Source: Corynebacterium crudilactis | Lineage (GTDB): Bacteria > Actinomycetota > Actinomycetes > Mycobacteriales > Mycobacteriaceae | Assembly (NCBI RefSeq): GCF_001643015.1 | Contig: NZ_CP015622.1 | Location: 2,059,358-2,123,357 of the forward strand | DNA: 64,000 nt | Reading direction: 5' to 3' | Shown: piece by piece, positions 46,101 through 55,128 of the stretch | Numbering within the stretch: position 1 is the stretch's first letter | Layout: each line of letters opens with the position of its first letter | The notes under the pieces: model-generated | What the model saw: only the letters and a program-made list of their open reading frames with translations | Databases searched by the model: none | What the model was told of the DNA's origin: nothing | Translations under genes and position numbers: made by a program

Positions 46101-46288
46101 AGCGCTACATCAGGATCACCAGCACCAGATAGTGCCCACAGCAAATCTACTGATTCAACGTTACGCCATCCCAATAATTCAAGATCTGCTTGAGCATGCT
46201 CTGATTTGAGAGACAGTGAACCCACTTTTGGCAACGGATCTCTGACAAAGCCGACTACTTTACGATCACTTCGCAGTGGTTCAGACAT
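43151..46288 (-). CDS. glnE: Glutamine synthetase adenylyltransferase/adenylyl-removing enzyme
   Basis: A 1045-aa bifunctional enzyme controlling glutamine synthetase by attaching or removing AMP. Two nucleotidyltransferase domains are visible: the N-terminal with AMGKCGAQELNYISDVDVVF and the C-terminal with GMGRLGGAELGYGSDADVMF. GlnD-UTP linker regions follow each. The ATG at 46288 has an AGGAGAG site with 7-nt spacing; a longer frame of 9 codons to 46315 is not used. It lies 33 bases after glnA2 and is probably cotranscribed with it. The likely target in this window is GlnA (33115-34548). Confidence 0.96.
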   Translation of the reverse strand: MSEPLRSDRKVVGFVRDPLPKVGSLSLKSEHAQADLELLGWRNVESVDLLWALSGAGDPDVALNLLVRLYQALDAEGEAERAELDQAIRSDQKLQIRLIALLGGSSAVGDHLVANPQQWKMLKQDAPSRAEMFQVLLQSVEAIPAETQIEDYPQAHNSASEDLTTPGAYLAGIAGQEAERILKWTYRTLLTRIAAHDLAGTYPTDARRKGAEPVPFSTVARQLSDLADAALTAALAVAIANVYGEKPVDAALSIIAMGKCGAQELNYISDVDVVFVAEPANSKATRTAAELIRIGSNSFFEVDAALRPEGKSGALVRSLDSHVAYYKRWAETWEFQALLKARPMTGDIDLGSSYIDALSPMIWKASQRDSFVTDVQAMRRRVLDNVPKDLRDRELKLGRGGLRDVEFAVQLLQMVHGRIDESLRVRSTVNALHVLVDQGYVGREDGHNLIESYEFLRLLEHRLQLERIKRTHLLPKPDDRRNMRWLARASGFTGSREQSSARAMERHLKKVRLQIQSLHSQLFYRPLLNSVVNLSADAIRLSPDAAKLQLAALGYLHPDRAYEHLTALASGASRKAKIQAMLLPTLMEWLSQTAEPDAGLLNYRKLSDAAYDRVWFLRMLRDEGVVGQRLMRILGNSPYISELIISTPDFVKQLGDAASGPKLLATAPTQVSKAIKATVSRHESPDRAIQAARSLRRQELARIASADLLDMLSVQEVCHSLSLVWDAVLDAALDAEIRAALNDPAKPDQPQANISVIGMGRLGGAELGYGSDADVMFVCEPVAGVEEHTAITWSIAICDSMRARLAKPSGDPPLEVDLGLRPEGRSGAIVRTVGSYVKYYEKWGETWEIQALLRAAWVAGDRELGIKFLRAVDRFRYPDDGATQTQLREVRRMKARVDNERLPRGADRNTHTKLGRGALSDIEWTVQLLTMMHAHEIPELHNTSTLEVLEVLEQHHIISPVQVQTLREAWLTATAARNALVLVRGKRQDQLPTPGPQLAQVAGASGWDPTEYQEYLENYLKVTRKSRQIVDEIFWGVDSMEQQEF

Positions 46289-46321
46289 ACCTAAACTCTC
46301 CTTCTCCCCAACCAATAAACT

Positions 46322-47662
46322 CTAGTAATCAAGGTTGTTTCGAAGTTCCCATGGAGTAATCTGCTCCTGGTAATCACGCCATTCACGCCATTTATTCCGC
46401 AAGAAATACTCAAAAACATGCTCACCCAAAATATCGGCAACAAGCTCAGATTTCTCCATTTGACGAAGTGCTTGATCCAAGCTGTTAGGCAGATCGCTAT
46501 AGCCCATCGCACGACGTTCTCTAAAACTTAAGTTGGAGATATCATCCTCAGCAGGATCATCCAGCTCATAGCCTTCCTTAATACCTTTAAGCCCTGCTCC
46601 CAGCATCACAGAAAAAGCCAAATAAGGATTACACGCGCTATCAGGAAGTCGTACTTCCACCCGGCGCGATTCTTCTTTGTTCAAGCGGTACGTCGGAACA
46701 CGGACAAGAGCTGATCGGTTGGACACACCCCACGTTGCAGCAGTGGGAGCTTCATTGCCATACACAATGCGTTTATAGGAATTGACCCATTGGTTAGTAA
46801 CAGCAGTAAATTCCGGTGCGTGGTGCAAAATACCTGCGATGAATTGCTTCGCAGTTTTGGACAACATGAACTGATCATCCGGATCATGGAACGCGTTGGT
46901 GTCTCCTTCGAACAAAGACATGTGGGTATGCATGGCAGATCCAGCATGTTCTTGGAAAGGTTTCGGCATAAAAGTTGCGCCAACGCCTTGATCCCTGGCG
47001 ACCTGTTTCATGATGTACCTAAACGTCATGATGTTATCTGCCATGGTGAGTGCATCGGCGTGACGCAAATCGATCTCTTGCTGACCAGGAGCTGTTTCAT
47101 GGTGAGAAAACTCGACAGGAATGCCCAGTTCTTCGAGTGCAACCATTGCGTTACGACGAAAATTCGGCGCCTCATTGAATGTAGCTTGGTCAAAATATCC
47201 ACCGTTATCTGTTGGAACTGGTGGAAGACCATTGGTACGCAAGCTTTGTACCAAGAAGAACTCAATCTCAGGGGAGATCATGCAGGTCAGGCCTTCATCA
47301 GCTGCTAATTGCACCTGACGGCGTAGTACCTGCCGTGGATCCGAGAAAGAAGGCTGCCCATCTGGCATCGTGACATCACAGAAAAGCCGTGCTGCCTGAA
47401 GCTTTGATACTCCGCCTTCTAACGGCAGCACCTGAAATGTCGAAGGATCAGGACGTGCAATTGTGTCTGCCTCCGAGATGCGTGCATAGCCTTCAATGGC
47501 TGAACCATCGAAGCCAATACCTTCTTCTAAAGCAGATTCTAATTCTGCAGGTGCCACGACCACAGACTTGAGATGACCAAGAATATCTGTAAACCACAGG
47601 CGGATAAATCTAATGTCTCGTTCTTCGATAGAGCTGAGTACAAATTCTTGTTCACTGTTCAT
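46322..47662 (-). CDS. glnA2: Glutamine synthetase-like protein GlnA2
   Basis: A 446-aa GSI-family protein. It carries DGSAIEGYARISE, the metal-binding SPEIEFFLV, KPFQEHAGSAMHTHMSLF and NRSALVRVPTY. It lacks the NLYDLPPEE-type adenylylation site seen in GlnA, and has AEDDISNLSFRERR there instead. In C. glutamicum GlnA2 does not account for the main glutamine synthetase activity, and its role is unclear. The ATG at 47662 has a TAGATT box 7 nt upstream (leaderless type). It precedes glnE in an operon. Confidence 0.95.
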   Translation of the reverse strand: MNSEQEFVLSSIEERDIRFIRLWFTDILGHLKSVVVAPAELESALEEGIGFDGSAIEGYARISEADTIARPDPSTFQVLPLEGGVSKLQAARLFCDVTMPDGQPSFSDPRQVLRRQVQLAADEGLTCMISPEIEFFLVQSLRTNGLPPVPTDNGGYFDQATFNEAPNFRRNAMVALEELGIPVEFSHHETAPGQQEIDLRHADALTMADNIMTFRYIMKQVARDQGVGATFMPKPFQEHAGSAMHTHMSLFEGDTNAFHDPDDQFMLSKTAKQFIAGILHHAPEFTAVTNQWVNSYKRIVYGNEAPTAATWGVSNRSALVRVPTYRLNKEESRRVEVRLPDSACNPYLAFSVMLGAGLKGIKEGYELDDPAEDDISNLSFRERRAMGYSDLPNSLDQALRQMEKSELVADILGEHVFEYFLRNKWREWRDYQEQITPWELRNNLDY

Positions 47663-47669
47663 GGAAACC

Positions 47670-47675
47670 AATCTA
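47670..47675 (-). promoter_or_regulatory. Candidate -10 box (TAGATT) of glnA2-glnE
   Basis: On the minus strand TAGATT is followed after exactly 7 nt by the ATG at 47662. Confidence 0.5.
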
Positions 47676-47857
47676 CGCAGCGAGAGAACTCGAACTGAAT
47701 ATTTATCAGATATTACAGAATTAGGGGGTAGATTTTCTCTACATCATACGAGGTAGAACTTAATTTCCCACCAACTGGGGGTAGATGGTGTCCAGGACAC
47801 GTGATTCACTAAAAACCGTACAGCAATTAGAACACTCCTCCGAATAAGGAACCCACA

Positions 47858-48964
47858 TTGACTACCTCACATCTCCCTGGCACCATCCACGAAGCTCAAG
47901 ATTCCTACCGCACCCAGTTGGAAGAAAACATCATTAGCCACCTCGGTTTGTGCGCATTAAGAGGCTGGACCCCGGCAGATCTTCGCCACGAATTTTCTGC
48001 CGATATTGATCCCCTCTTGTTCCTTGCACTTCCAGAAATTGCTTATTCCTGCCACGAAGACATGTATGCACTATGGATTAACGGAACTCGCCCGGCATCT
48101 GCCACTTTTCTCCACATCGCAACTTTGGAAAAAATCCTCCAGACCCTCCCGCTTCTCAACGCACTTCCAGAGTGGCAAAAACTCCCCGGACTCAATCATG
48201 TCGAACTTGAACTTCCTGAGGAGTTCACTCCTGAACAGTCAAAAGCCCACCATCGCATCACTGCACTTTTAAAAAAAGCAGAGTCCACCAACTTTGAAGA
48301 AGAAGCCGAAGCACTCATCTTGAAAGCAGAAACACTACGCCAACGCTATCGGATCGAATCTCTCCTCATTGACCCATACAATCAAGATGCACCAGTTCGT
48401 TCAGCAAAAATCCTCGCTACACGGGTATATCTCAAAGCACCGTGGATTAGGCATCAATTCAAATTACTCAGCTCAGTGGCACGGATACACTCCTGCGAAG
48501 CACTCTTGATCACTAAATCAGGTATCGCTACGGTCTTTGGCGAACAAGATGATGTTTCACATCTTGTCGAGCTTTTTAATAGTTTGAATCGCCAACGCGA
48601 TTATTTCATGAAGAACTCTTCTGGAGCCCGTGAAGCACAGCGCAATGGAGAAACTAGCTCATATCGACGCAGTTTCATGATCGCCTACGCCAACCAAATT
48701 ACGATGCTGCTCACCCGCGCAAAAGAAGAAGCATTCGATGATTTATCTACACACGCACCACTAGCGCACAACGCTGTAGTTCCTGTTCTAGAAGACCGCA
48801 GTGCTCAGTCACAGGAAGCACTGAAAGACTCTTTTCCCAACACCAAGAGCATGATATTTAAATCAACTAACCCGCAAGGCCACTTCGATGGCTTGGACGC
48901 GGCTAATAATTCCCATCTTGGTGGTGATTCTGCAGGATTGGAAAATCCTTACACCTGGTTCTAA
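47858..48964 (+). CDS. DUF2786 domain protein
   Basis: A 368-aa protein with a DUF2786 motif near residues 132-167, RITALLKKAESTNFEEEAEA continuing to LRQRYRIE. This small domain is widespread in actinobacteria and phages; function unknown. The rest is helical and unannotated, with a polar, Ser/Gln-rich C-terminus. It starts at a TTG (47858) with AAGGA 7 nt upstream, which is unusual but well spaced. It is divergent from glnA2 with 195 bases between. Confidence 0.8.
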   Translation: MTTSHLPGTIHEAQDSYRTQLEENIISHLGLCALRGWTPADLRHEFSADIDPLLFLALPEIAYSCHEDMYALWINGTRPASATFLHIATLEKILQTLPLLNALPEWQKLPGLNHVELELPEEFTPEQSKAHHRITALLKKAESTNFEEEAEALILKAETLRQRYRIESLLIDPYNQDAPVRSAKILATRVYLKAPWIRHQFKLLSSVARIHSCEALLITKSGIATVFGEQDDVSHLVELFNSLNRQRDYFMKNSSGAREAQRNGETSSYRRSFMIAYANQITMLLTRAKEEAFDDLSTHAPLAHNAVVPVLEDRSAQSQEALKDSFPNTKSMIFKSTNPQGHFDGLDAANNSHLGGDSAGLENPYTWF

Positions 48965-49010
48965 AACAGGTGAGACCACCATTTCACGCGTAATATAAAT
49001 GCAACTGAAC

Positions 49011-49045
49011 AAGGTAGGTTTCCTCCTCTAGGAAGCCTGCTTTAA
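49011..49045 (+). terminator. Imperfect terminator after the DUF2786 gene
   Basis: An imperfect hairpin pairs 49011-49023 with about 49029-49042 (AGGAAGCCTGCTTT). It lies 47 bases after the stop. Confidence 0.45.
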
Positions 49046-49098
49046 CTACTTAAGTTAAATGCCAAACCCACGTCAATCTTTCAATAAGGATGGATAAC

Positions 49099-50826
49099 AT
49101 GAAACAGCATCTAGAAGTGGAAACTAAATTCTCAGTGAGTGAATCCACTCAGATCCCACACCTAGAAGCTATCGCGGACGTGGATCATATTGATCACACC
49201 GAAATTCATCATTTAAGCGCCGTGTACTTTGACACAGCAGATCTACGTTTAACTCGCGCTAAGATCACCTTGCGTCGTCGTACCGGTGGCAACGACGATG
49301 GTTGGCATATTAAGTTCCCTGGTTCCATTGGCCGACGTGAGGTTCAGGCTCCGCTTGACGGCGAAGGCGCAACAGAAAACACTCCGCCTCGTGAGCTTTT
49401 AGGCCATGTTCGAGCAATGATCCAGGGTCGCGAACTTTTGCCCATCGCGCAGGTAGAAAACGAACGTCACATGTCCTATCTGGCAGATTCTGAGGGCACT
49501 GTTATCGCAGAATTCTGTGATGATCATGTTTCTACCGTGTCTCACCTTCCAGGCGGTATCCGCAAGCAATGGAGAGAGTGGGAGTTCGAACTTGTCGATG
49601 GCACTCGTGAAGAAGAAGCCATCATGACTCTCCTTCAATCGGCACAGAGCATTCTGACCTCTGCTGGCGCTTTTGTGTCTAAGAGTCCATCTAAATTGGT
49701 TTCTGCATTAGATGATTCCATCAATCATGCGCCACAACCTCCACAAATGGCGCAGCTAGACAAAAACGATCCAGCACGAGGTGTCCTTTCAGCTATTGCG
49801 ACAAACGCTCACAAAATCGCTGAGTATGACCCTCGGGTGCGTGCTGATGAATACGACTCAGTTCACCAAATGCGTGTTGCGACTCGTGAATTAAGAAGTC
49901 ATCTGCAAACCTTCGAAGGCATTCTCGGAGGCGAAGACTACCTCAACCTTGAAAAGGAATTGAAGGTTCTCGCCAATATTCTAGGACGCGCTCGCGATGC
50001 CGAAGTAGTAGAAGAACGTCTCAGCAACCTCATTGACACTGAGGTTGGCGATTCCATCGAAGACGAAACCAAACAAGAATTACTCCAAGATCTGGGAGCC
50101 GAATACCAACGGGAGCATGAGCGTGTAGTTCGTGCACTCGATAATGATCGCTACACTGATCTGCTCCAATCGTTAGAAAAACTACTGGTAGACCCACCGT
50201 TGGTCGTTGAGATCCCAGAACCAGAAGAAACAGTTTCTGAGATTGATCCCCAAAGCGTAGAAGCAGACGCCCCTGATCTGGAGGCGCTCGATGAAGAATA
50301 CTCCCCTGGTACCAGCGCACTAGAGGAAGCTCCACAAGAAGTAAAGAAAGTAGATGCGACCCTTGTTCTTCTGGAACATCTAGATAAAGCCCACGTCAAA
50401 TTAGTCAAACTGGAAAAGAAAGCACGCTCGCAGTGGGATGATTTAGCTATCCCAATGTTGGAACGAGAAGAAAACTTCCATAATGTACGCAAAGCCGCAA
50501 AAAAGCTTCGCTACAGTGCCGAAGCAGTCGGGAAAGCAACCAGCGTAGACACCAAAAAACTCTACAAAGCCTGCAGCTCTTTGCAATCAGTTCTCGGCGA
50601 TTACCAAGATGCCATTACATCCCGTGATGAATTGCTACGTCGCTCACAAGCAGCTCGCCGACAAAACCGAGATACCTTTGCTTATGGAGTCCTCTATCAA
50701 CATGAACAAACCTTGTCCCGGGAGTACCTCACCGGATACTCAGATGCCTTCAAGAGCGTAGAAAAGGCATATGAAAAACTTGCTGAAATCACAGCCAAGC
50801 GTGCGCAGAAAAACAAACGCGCATAA
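49099..50826 (+). CDS. CYTH-CHAD domain protein (triphosphate tunnel fold plus polyphosphate-binding CHAD)
   Basis: A 575-aa two-domain protein. The N-terminal CYTH domain (about 1-205) opens with the metal-binding ExExK in LEVETKFSV and has the tunnel-strand motifs TLRRRTGG and IKFPG. The CHAD domain (about 220-560) is helical with conserved basic residues in HQMRVATRELRSHLQ and HNVRKAAKKLRYSAEA. It is interrupted by an acidic Glu/Pro-rich insertion at about 370-425. Such proteins act on or bind triphosphate or polyphosphate. I chose the second ATG (49099) because AAGGAT is spaced 7 nt from it; the ATG at 49090 lies too close. Confidence 0.88.
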   Translation: MKQHLEVETKFSVSESTQIPHLEAIADVDHIDHTEIHHLSAVYFDTADLRLTRAKITLRRRTGGNDDGWHIKFPGSIGRREVQAPLDGEGATENTPPRELLGHVRAMIQGRELLPIAQVENERHMSYLADSEGTVIAEFCDDHVSTVSHLPGGIRKQWREWEFELVDGTREEEAIMTLLQSAQSILTSAGAFVSKSPSKLVSALDDSINHAPQPPQMAQLDKNDPARGVLSAIATNAHKIAEYDPRVRADEYDSVHQMRVATRELRSHLQTFEGILGGEDYLNLEKELKVLANILGRARDAEVVEERLSNLIDTEVGDSIEDETKQELLQDLGAEYQREHERVVRALDNDRYTDLLQSLEKLLVDPPLVVEIPEPEETVSEIDPQSVEADAPDLEALDEEYSPGTSALEEAPQEVKKVDATLVLLEHLDKAHVKLVKLEKKARSQWDDLAIPMLEREENFHNVRKAAKKLRYSAEAVGKATSVDTKKLYKACSSLQSVLGDYQDAITSRDELLRRSQAARRQNRDTFAYGVLYQHEQTLSREYLTGYSDAFKSVEKAYEKLAEITAKRAQKNKRA

Positions 50827-50842
50827 TTAAATAGCTAAACAA

Positions 50843-50885
50843 AGGTTGCGCACCTTAAGTGAAAAGTGCGCGACCTAATGTTTTA
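50843..50885. terminator. Bidirectional terminator between convergent genes
   Basis: A 10-bp stem (50844-50853 with 50866-50875) with one G-T type pair; TTTTAG follows on the plus strand and AAACC-CTTTGTTT-like sequence on the minus. It separates the CYTH-CHAD gene from the convergent 60-aa gene. Confidence 0.6.
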
Positions 50886-51065
50886 GTCTTCCTCTTCATC
50901 CCAATTATCTGCGGCTTCAGTACGCGCCGCTGCGATTTCAATCGCTTTACGTGCTGCGGCTTCCGAGTCATAGGGCCCCATACGATTTTCGAAACCTGAG
51001 GCTTTGCCTTGGGAAACTTCACCGGTGGACAAATCGTAGAACCACTTCGATTCTTCAACAGCCAT
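50883..51065 (-). CDS. Small conserved SPOR-like protein
   Basis: A 60-aa protein reading MAVEESKWFYDLSTGEVSQG and then GFENRMGPYDSEAAARKAIE with an acidic tail WDEEED. The aromatic FYDLSTG start and RMGPY..EAA segment resemble a short SPOR-like module found in many actinobacteria as small hypothetical proteins. Function unknown. It is convergent with the CYTH-CHAD gene. A GGAG lies about 12 nt before the ATG at 51065. Confidence 0.75.
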   Translation of the reverse strand: MAVEESKWFYDLSTGEVSQGKASGFENRMGPYDSEAAARKAIEIAAARTEAADNWDEEED

Positions 51066-51203
51066 GTGTACTCAACTCCAATCACTTAAGAAATTCGTTT
51101 CAATGTGTGGCACCCCACTATAGGCCTCAAAAAGCATCTACTACGGCTAGAGTAGTTCTGTTATACAGTTGATGATTTCTATTTGGGGGAGGATTTTTCT
51201 CAC

Positions 51204-52499
51204 ATGCCGATTTGGCAACCAACTCTTACCGGAGCAAACGGCCTACTAGTTGGTTCATCCCCTACTGATCTTCTTGAAGCATGCGTAGCTTTTCACCGCA
51301 CCAATTTCGGCACCAATCCCAAAGGCGCCGCAACCGCACCTGCAACATGGACGCTTATTGGTGAACACTCTGATTATTTCGGTGGCGTAGTACTGAGCTC
51401 GAATGCGAACTGGCGCACAGCCGTCACGGTGAGTAAAAACCGTGAAGAAATAATTAATGCGCAGGTCATTGATGCGGAAGGAAACGTCGAAAAGCATTCT
51501 ATTAAGACTGCAGACGTGGCAGCTCGCGCACACACGCATGTGAAATCCCACGATGATCTGGGCCGTCCTACGATCTCACCGCAGCCGGAAGGTGGAATCG
51601 CTGCTCGGCTAGGTGGAATCGCGTGGACAATGATCCATAAGCAAATGCTGTCTCGGGATACAAAAGGCCTCGACATCACGGTAATTAGTACCATTCCTGC
51701 TGGTGTTGGCTTGGGAGAAAACTCCGCAACAGATGTAGCGCTGGCCTTGGCTTTGTATCAAGAAAGCCCTGAGGAAGCACCAATCAAGGCACGTATCGCA
51801 GAGATTTGTTCGCAATCAGCCTTCATGTTTAGTGAAAATTCAGTGTTGCGCGCACGGCACACCGTGGCATTGCGTGGTGAACCTGGCCAGATTTCTGTGA
51901 TTGATTACGCAGACGGTTCCGTTACTCACGCTCCCCATCCGGTGAGCCGTTCAGCGGGGTTAGCTGCGTTTGTGGTGGCAGCCGATACTGATTCTGATCC
52001 GCGTAGGTGTCAAGACATCTACGCCAGGCACTGCTTCCTCGATGAAGCCTCGCGAGCATTTAGCGTGGAGTCCCTCCGTTTGCTCCCCGAAGCACCAACT
52101 CGAGTGATTGAGTGGTTGCAAGCAGTTATTGAAGTCACTGGTAGAAACGATTTACCTGAGGTTGAGCAAGCACAACAGCTGCTAACTCTTTGGGAAGAGG
52201 AAACCCGTCGCGCGCAGTTAACAGCCAGTGCATTGCGGTCACGTCGCTTGGCTGAATTTGCCTCACTATTGACAGAGTCTCAGGAGGCGTTGGCCGCTAC
52301 TTTGGATTTATCGCCCACAGATGTAGCGCTTTCTCAACTGTGTCTTGAAAGAGGGGCATTAGCTGCGCGTTCTAGTTCAGCGTGTGGCGTCATTGCCTTG
52401 GTCGAAGCGAAGCACGCCCACAATTTTGCAGCTGATTTAAGCGATGATGGGTTGCTTGTGATCCCACTCGGTCATGGAACACCAGCCGAACCTGCTTAA
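51204..52499 (+). CDS. galK: Galactokinase-like GHMP kinase, probably divergent
   Basis: A 431-aa GHMP-superfamily protein. The galactokinase signature near the N-terminus appears as LIGEHSDYFGG. The phosphate-binding motif, normally PxGxGLSSSAS, is altered to PAGVGLGENSATDVA. The C-terminal GGGFGG-type motif is also poorly kept (ARSSSACGVIAL). The protein may therefore be a galactokinase homologue with changed or lost activity; C. glutamicum does not normally use galactose. The ATG at 51204 is preceded by GAGGA with about 10-nt spacing. It overlaps the convergent RNase II gene by 4 bases at the stop codons. Confidence 0.7.
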   Translation: MPIWQPTLTGANGLLVGSSPTDLLEACVAFHRTNFGTNPKGAATAPATWTLIGEHSDYFGGVVLSSNANWRTAVTVSKNREEIINAQVIDAEGNVEKHSIKTADVAARAHTHVKSHDDLGRPTISPQPEGGIAARLGGIAWTMIHKQMLSRDTKGLDITVISTIPAGVGLGENSATDVALALALYQESPEEAPIKARIAEICSQSAFMFSENSVLRARHTVALRGEPGQISVIDYADGSVTHAPHPVSRSAGLAAFVVAADTDSDPRRCQDIYARHCFLDEASRAFSVESLRLLPEAPTRVIEWLQAVIEVTGRNDLPEVEQAQQLLTLWEEETRRAQLTASALRSRRLAEFASLLTESQEALAATLDLSPTDVALSQLCLERGALAARSSSACGVIALVEAKHAHNFAADLSDDGLLVIPLGHGTPAEPA

Positions 52500-53905
52500 T
52501 CTGCTGGCCAGGTAAAGAGCACTTCCCGCTTTTTAATATCTGCCGTAACTAACGTGACTTCTTGGTTGGTTCCTTGTTCAGGAGCTCCAAGGCATTTCGC
52601 TAAAACAGGTGGTTTATAGACAAACAGTCGGGAAGAATTCTTTTCTGCATCGCTGGAAACGATAACTGCGTTGAAGTTTTGGCCTTCCCAATACTTCAGC
52701 ACTGTTGCTTCTGTGAGATCCAAACAGGCGTTATCTACCTGGCTAGCCAAAATCGAAGAGAACTTCATGGTTCCAAGAACTTGTTCTTCCACTCGAGTGA
52801 CCCACTCTGGAACATCGGTTCCCGCAGCAATGGCTAGGCAGTGTTCAGTGGCAAAGCGATCAATGAGACGTCGCAGCGGAGCAGTAACGTGCGCATAATA
52901 TCCGCCCACGCCAGAGTGCACTTCAGAGTCTCCATTTTGTACGCTTGCGTATCCAGAGCCTCGCAAAAGTTTTTGAGCTTCACGCTGAATCGCCATGCCT
53001 TTGGGAGTGTTTGGATCAACACTTTGCAAAAATTCGCCGATCGGTTGCTCGGGTGCAATCTCAAATCCTAAGGCTTGAGCTTCCGATCTAAATGAAGCTT
53101 CAGATTCAGCAGTCGCCGGCGCAAGTGTACGCAATAAACCATGGCCTGCTTTCACCATCATTTCACCAGCGACCATGCCTGTGAGCAGAGAAATTTCGGA
53201 ATTATAATCCATAATTGGAGGCCGTGGTTCAATAACAATTTCATAATGCTCACCAGCATCATCATTGGGAACTTTCACCACACGCTGGCTGGGAAGTGAA
53301 AGATTGACGGCTTGACGCCGCAATGCGCTTTCCTGACGCAGACGCCCCACCTTGGGTAATAAGCTTATCGACGGATGCAGCCGATCATTTTCCGCATCTT
53401 CTTGAGCCTGTTCATAATCCAAACGCGCACAAGATTTCACTAATCCGCGTCGCACATACGCAGCTGTGACCTCTCCGCGTTCATCTAAATCAATAGACCA
53501 CACAACAGCAGGACGGATTTGTCCCTCCAAAAGACTCGCGGCGTCTTCTGAGAGTTCTTCTGGGTGCAATCGTGCAGGAGAATCTGGCAGATAAATGGTC
53601 TGTCCGCGCTGCAGCGATTCCTTTTCTAAGGCACTGCCTGGCTCCACAAATGCAGCGACATCTGCGATGGCATAATGCACCCGAAAACCGGAGTCTATTT
53701 TCTCGATGAGAACTGCTTGATCCAAGTCACGCGACCCCACCGGATCGATGGTGACAAACGGCATATGCAATAAATCTTCTCTTATTTCAGAGAAACGATC
53801 TACGCTTTGTGCAGCTTCTTCATGCATCTGCGGATCGAATCCGCGCTTCACTCCAAATTCTTGCGCCACTGGATCAAAGTCAAGGACTGCTGCATAGAGC
53901 TTCAT
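52496..53905 (-). CDS. RNase II/RNase R-type (RNB domain) exoribonuclease
   Basis: A 469-aa protein made mainly of an RNB catalytic domain. Metal-binding aspartates Asp54, Asp60 and Asp62 lie in the motif DPVGSRDLDQAV, followed by HYAIADVAAFV and, further on, GYYAHVTAPLRRLIDRF. Compared with RNase R it lacks N-terminal cold-shock domains and is short. A small C-terminal OB-like part may remain. Its substrate range is not known. The start ATG at 53905 has AGGAG 3-7 nt upstream. It is convergent with the galactokinase-like gene, the stops overlapping by 4 bases. Confidence 0.87.
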   Translation of the reverse strand: MKLYAAVLDFDPVAQEFGVKRGFDPQMHEEAAQSVDRFSEIREDLLHMPFVTIDPVGSRDLDQAVLIEKIDSGFRVHYAIADVAAFVEPGSALEKESLQRGQTIYLPDSPARLHPEELSEDAASLLEGQIRPAVVWSIDLDERGEVTAAYVRRGLVKSCARLDYEQAQEDAENDRLHPSISLLPKVGRLRQESALRRQAVNLSLPSQRVVKVPNDDAGEHYEIVIEPRPPIMDYNSEISLLTGMVAGEMMVKAGHGLLRTLAPATAESEASFRSEAQALGFEIAPEQPIGEFLQSVDPNTPKGMAIQREAQKLLRGSGYASVQNGDSEVHSGVGGYYAHVTAPLRRLIDRFATEHCLAIAAGTDVPEWVTRVEEQVLGTMKFSSILASQVDNACLDLTEATVLKYWEGQNFNAVIVSSDAEKNSSRLFVYKPPVLAKCLGAPEQGTNQEVTLVTADIKKREVLFTWPAD

Positions 53906-54239
53906 GCACTCCTATTCTTCCACAGCCTAAAAATCTATGCAGCATGAAATGAACTCAACTTTGCGAGAAGCGCTTGTCAGCCAAACCTCTCAGTGCGATT
54001 TAAGTGTCAGACTCAGAAAACGTTTGCACAGATGCCAGCAGTCCCATCTCTATCACTTGTGTCGCCTAGGTAAATCCAGTCACCGTTCGGTGGGGGTACT
54101 TTCGTACGCCATGCGAACATCCTGGATTGAGGGGTAACCAGCCAAGACATAACAAGGTCTCCCCTTTCACCCTTAGAGCTCACTTAACAACGGGGGTGGG
54201 GACGTGCGATAGATTATGCCCCAGGTCACAATAGACTGC
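53906..54239. other. Intergenic region between divergent RNase II and SDR genes
   Basis: About 330 bases with no supportable gene. It should hold two divergent promoters. A TAGATT at about 54211-54216 and TAGACT at 54231-54236 are possible -10 boxes before the SDR start. Confidence 0.35.
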
Positions 54240-54956
54240 ATGAGTATTTCAAGCGACAAAAAAATTGCAGTAGTTACTGGTGCCTCCTCTGGAATAGGTA
54301 AGGCTACTGCACAGGCACTGGCGCAGGAAGGCTGGCATGTTATCGTCGCTGCACGTCGCACCGACAAAATCAAGGCCGTTGCCGAAGAAATTGGTGGCAC
54401 CGCCATCGAGCTAGACGTCACCTCTCAGGAGTCTGTAGACAACCTCGCTTCCCAACTCGAACGAGTTGACTTACTGGTCAACAACGCTGGTGGCGCAAAG
54501 GGAATGGACTCTATCCGCGATGCTGACCTGAAGGACTGGCAGTGGATGTACGAAACCAACGTGCTGGGTACGCTGCGCATGACCAAGGCATTACTCGACA
54601 AGCTCATCGCTTCGAAAGGCCACGTCATCAACATTGGCTCTATGGCTTCATTTACTGCCTATGCCGGTGGTGCGGGTTATAACGCAGCAAAGTTTGGCGA
54701 AGGAGCACTCACCCGCGTACTGCGCCTAGAACATGTCGGTGACCCGATCCGAGTTACCCAAATCGATCCAGGCCGCGTGGAGACCGACTTCTCCCTCGTG
54801 CGTTTCGACGGTAACCAAGACAAGGCAGCACAGATATATGCCGACAAGCTCAACCTCTCAGCAGCAGATATCGCCGAAGCCATTCGCTGGGTTTCTTCTC
54901 AGCCGGCTCATGTCAACATTGACCGTATTCACATCATGCCCCGCGATCAGGCCTAA
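54240..54956 (+). CDS. Short-chain dehydrogenase/reductase (SDR), copy 2
   Basis: A 238-aa SDR with TGASSGIG near residues 13-20, NNAGG, the catalytic YNAAK and serine in INIGSMAS. It is the same length as the SDR at 20228-20944 and highly similar over its whole length, for example in LDVTSQESVD, LLVNNAGGAKG and MYETNVLGTLR. The two likely arose by duplication and may differ in substrate. NADP-dependent oxidation of serine or 3-hydroxy acids is a possibility from the family. ATG chosen at 54240; an upstream start would add 8 residues. Followed by a strong terminator. Confidence 0.88.
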   Translation: MSISSDKKIAVVTGASSGIGKATAQALAQEGWHVIVAARRTDKIKAVAEEIGGTAIELDVTSQESVDNLASQLERVDLLVNNAGGAKGMDSIRDADLKDWQWMYETNVLGTLRMTKALLDKLIASKGHVINIGSMASFTAYAGGAGYNAAKFGEGALTRVLRLEHVGDPIRVTQIDPGRVETDFSLVRFDGNQDKAAQIYADKLNLSAADIAEAIRWVSSQPAHVNIDRIHIMPRDQA

Positions 54957-54983
54957 TAACTCTTTATCTTGACCGTATACCCC

Positions 54984-55020
54984 TGGCACCCCAGCCTGTT
55001 CTTGGCTGGGGTGCCATATC
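54984..55020 (+). terminator. Terminator of SDR copy 2
   Basis: A perfect 13-bp stem (54984-54996 with 55004-55016) with a 7-base loop; the T-tract is short. Confidence 0.8.
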
Positions 55021-55128
55021 CTCGATTAAGTACTCAGGCTTCAAAGATCTCCTCCCTGCGCATTAATCCAGTGTTGTCCTCTTTAGTGTTTATCTTTCTG
55101 TTTGACCCATCTTCGTTAGGAGCCTGTT

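Noticed and set aside
50855..51085. 76-codon minus-strand frame overlapping the small SPOR-like gene
   Set aside because: Different frame from the recognisable protein at 50883-51065, with low-complexity basic composition.
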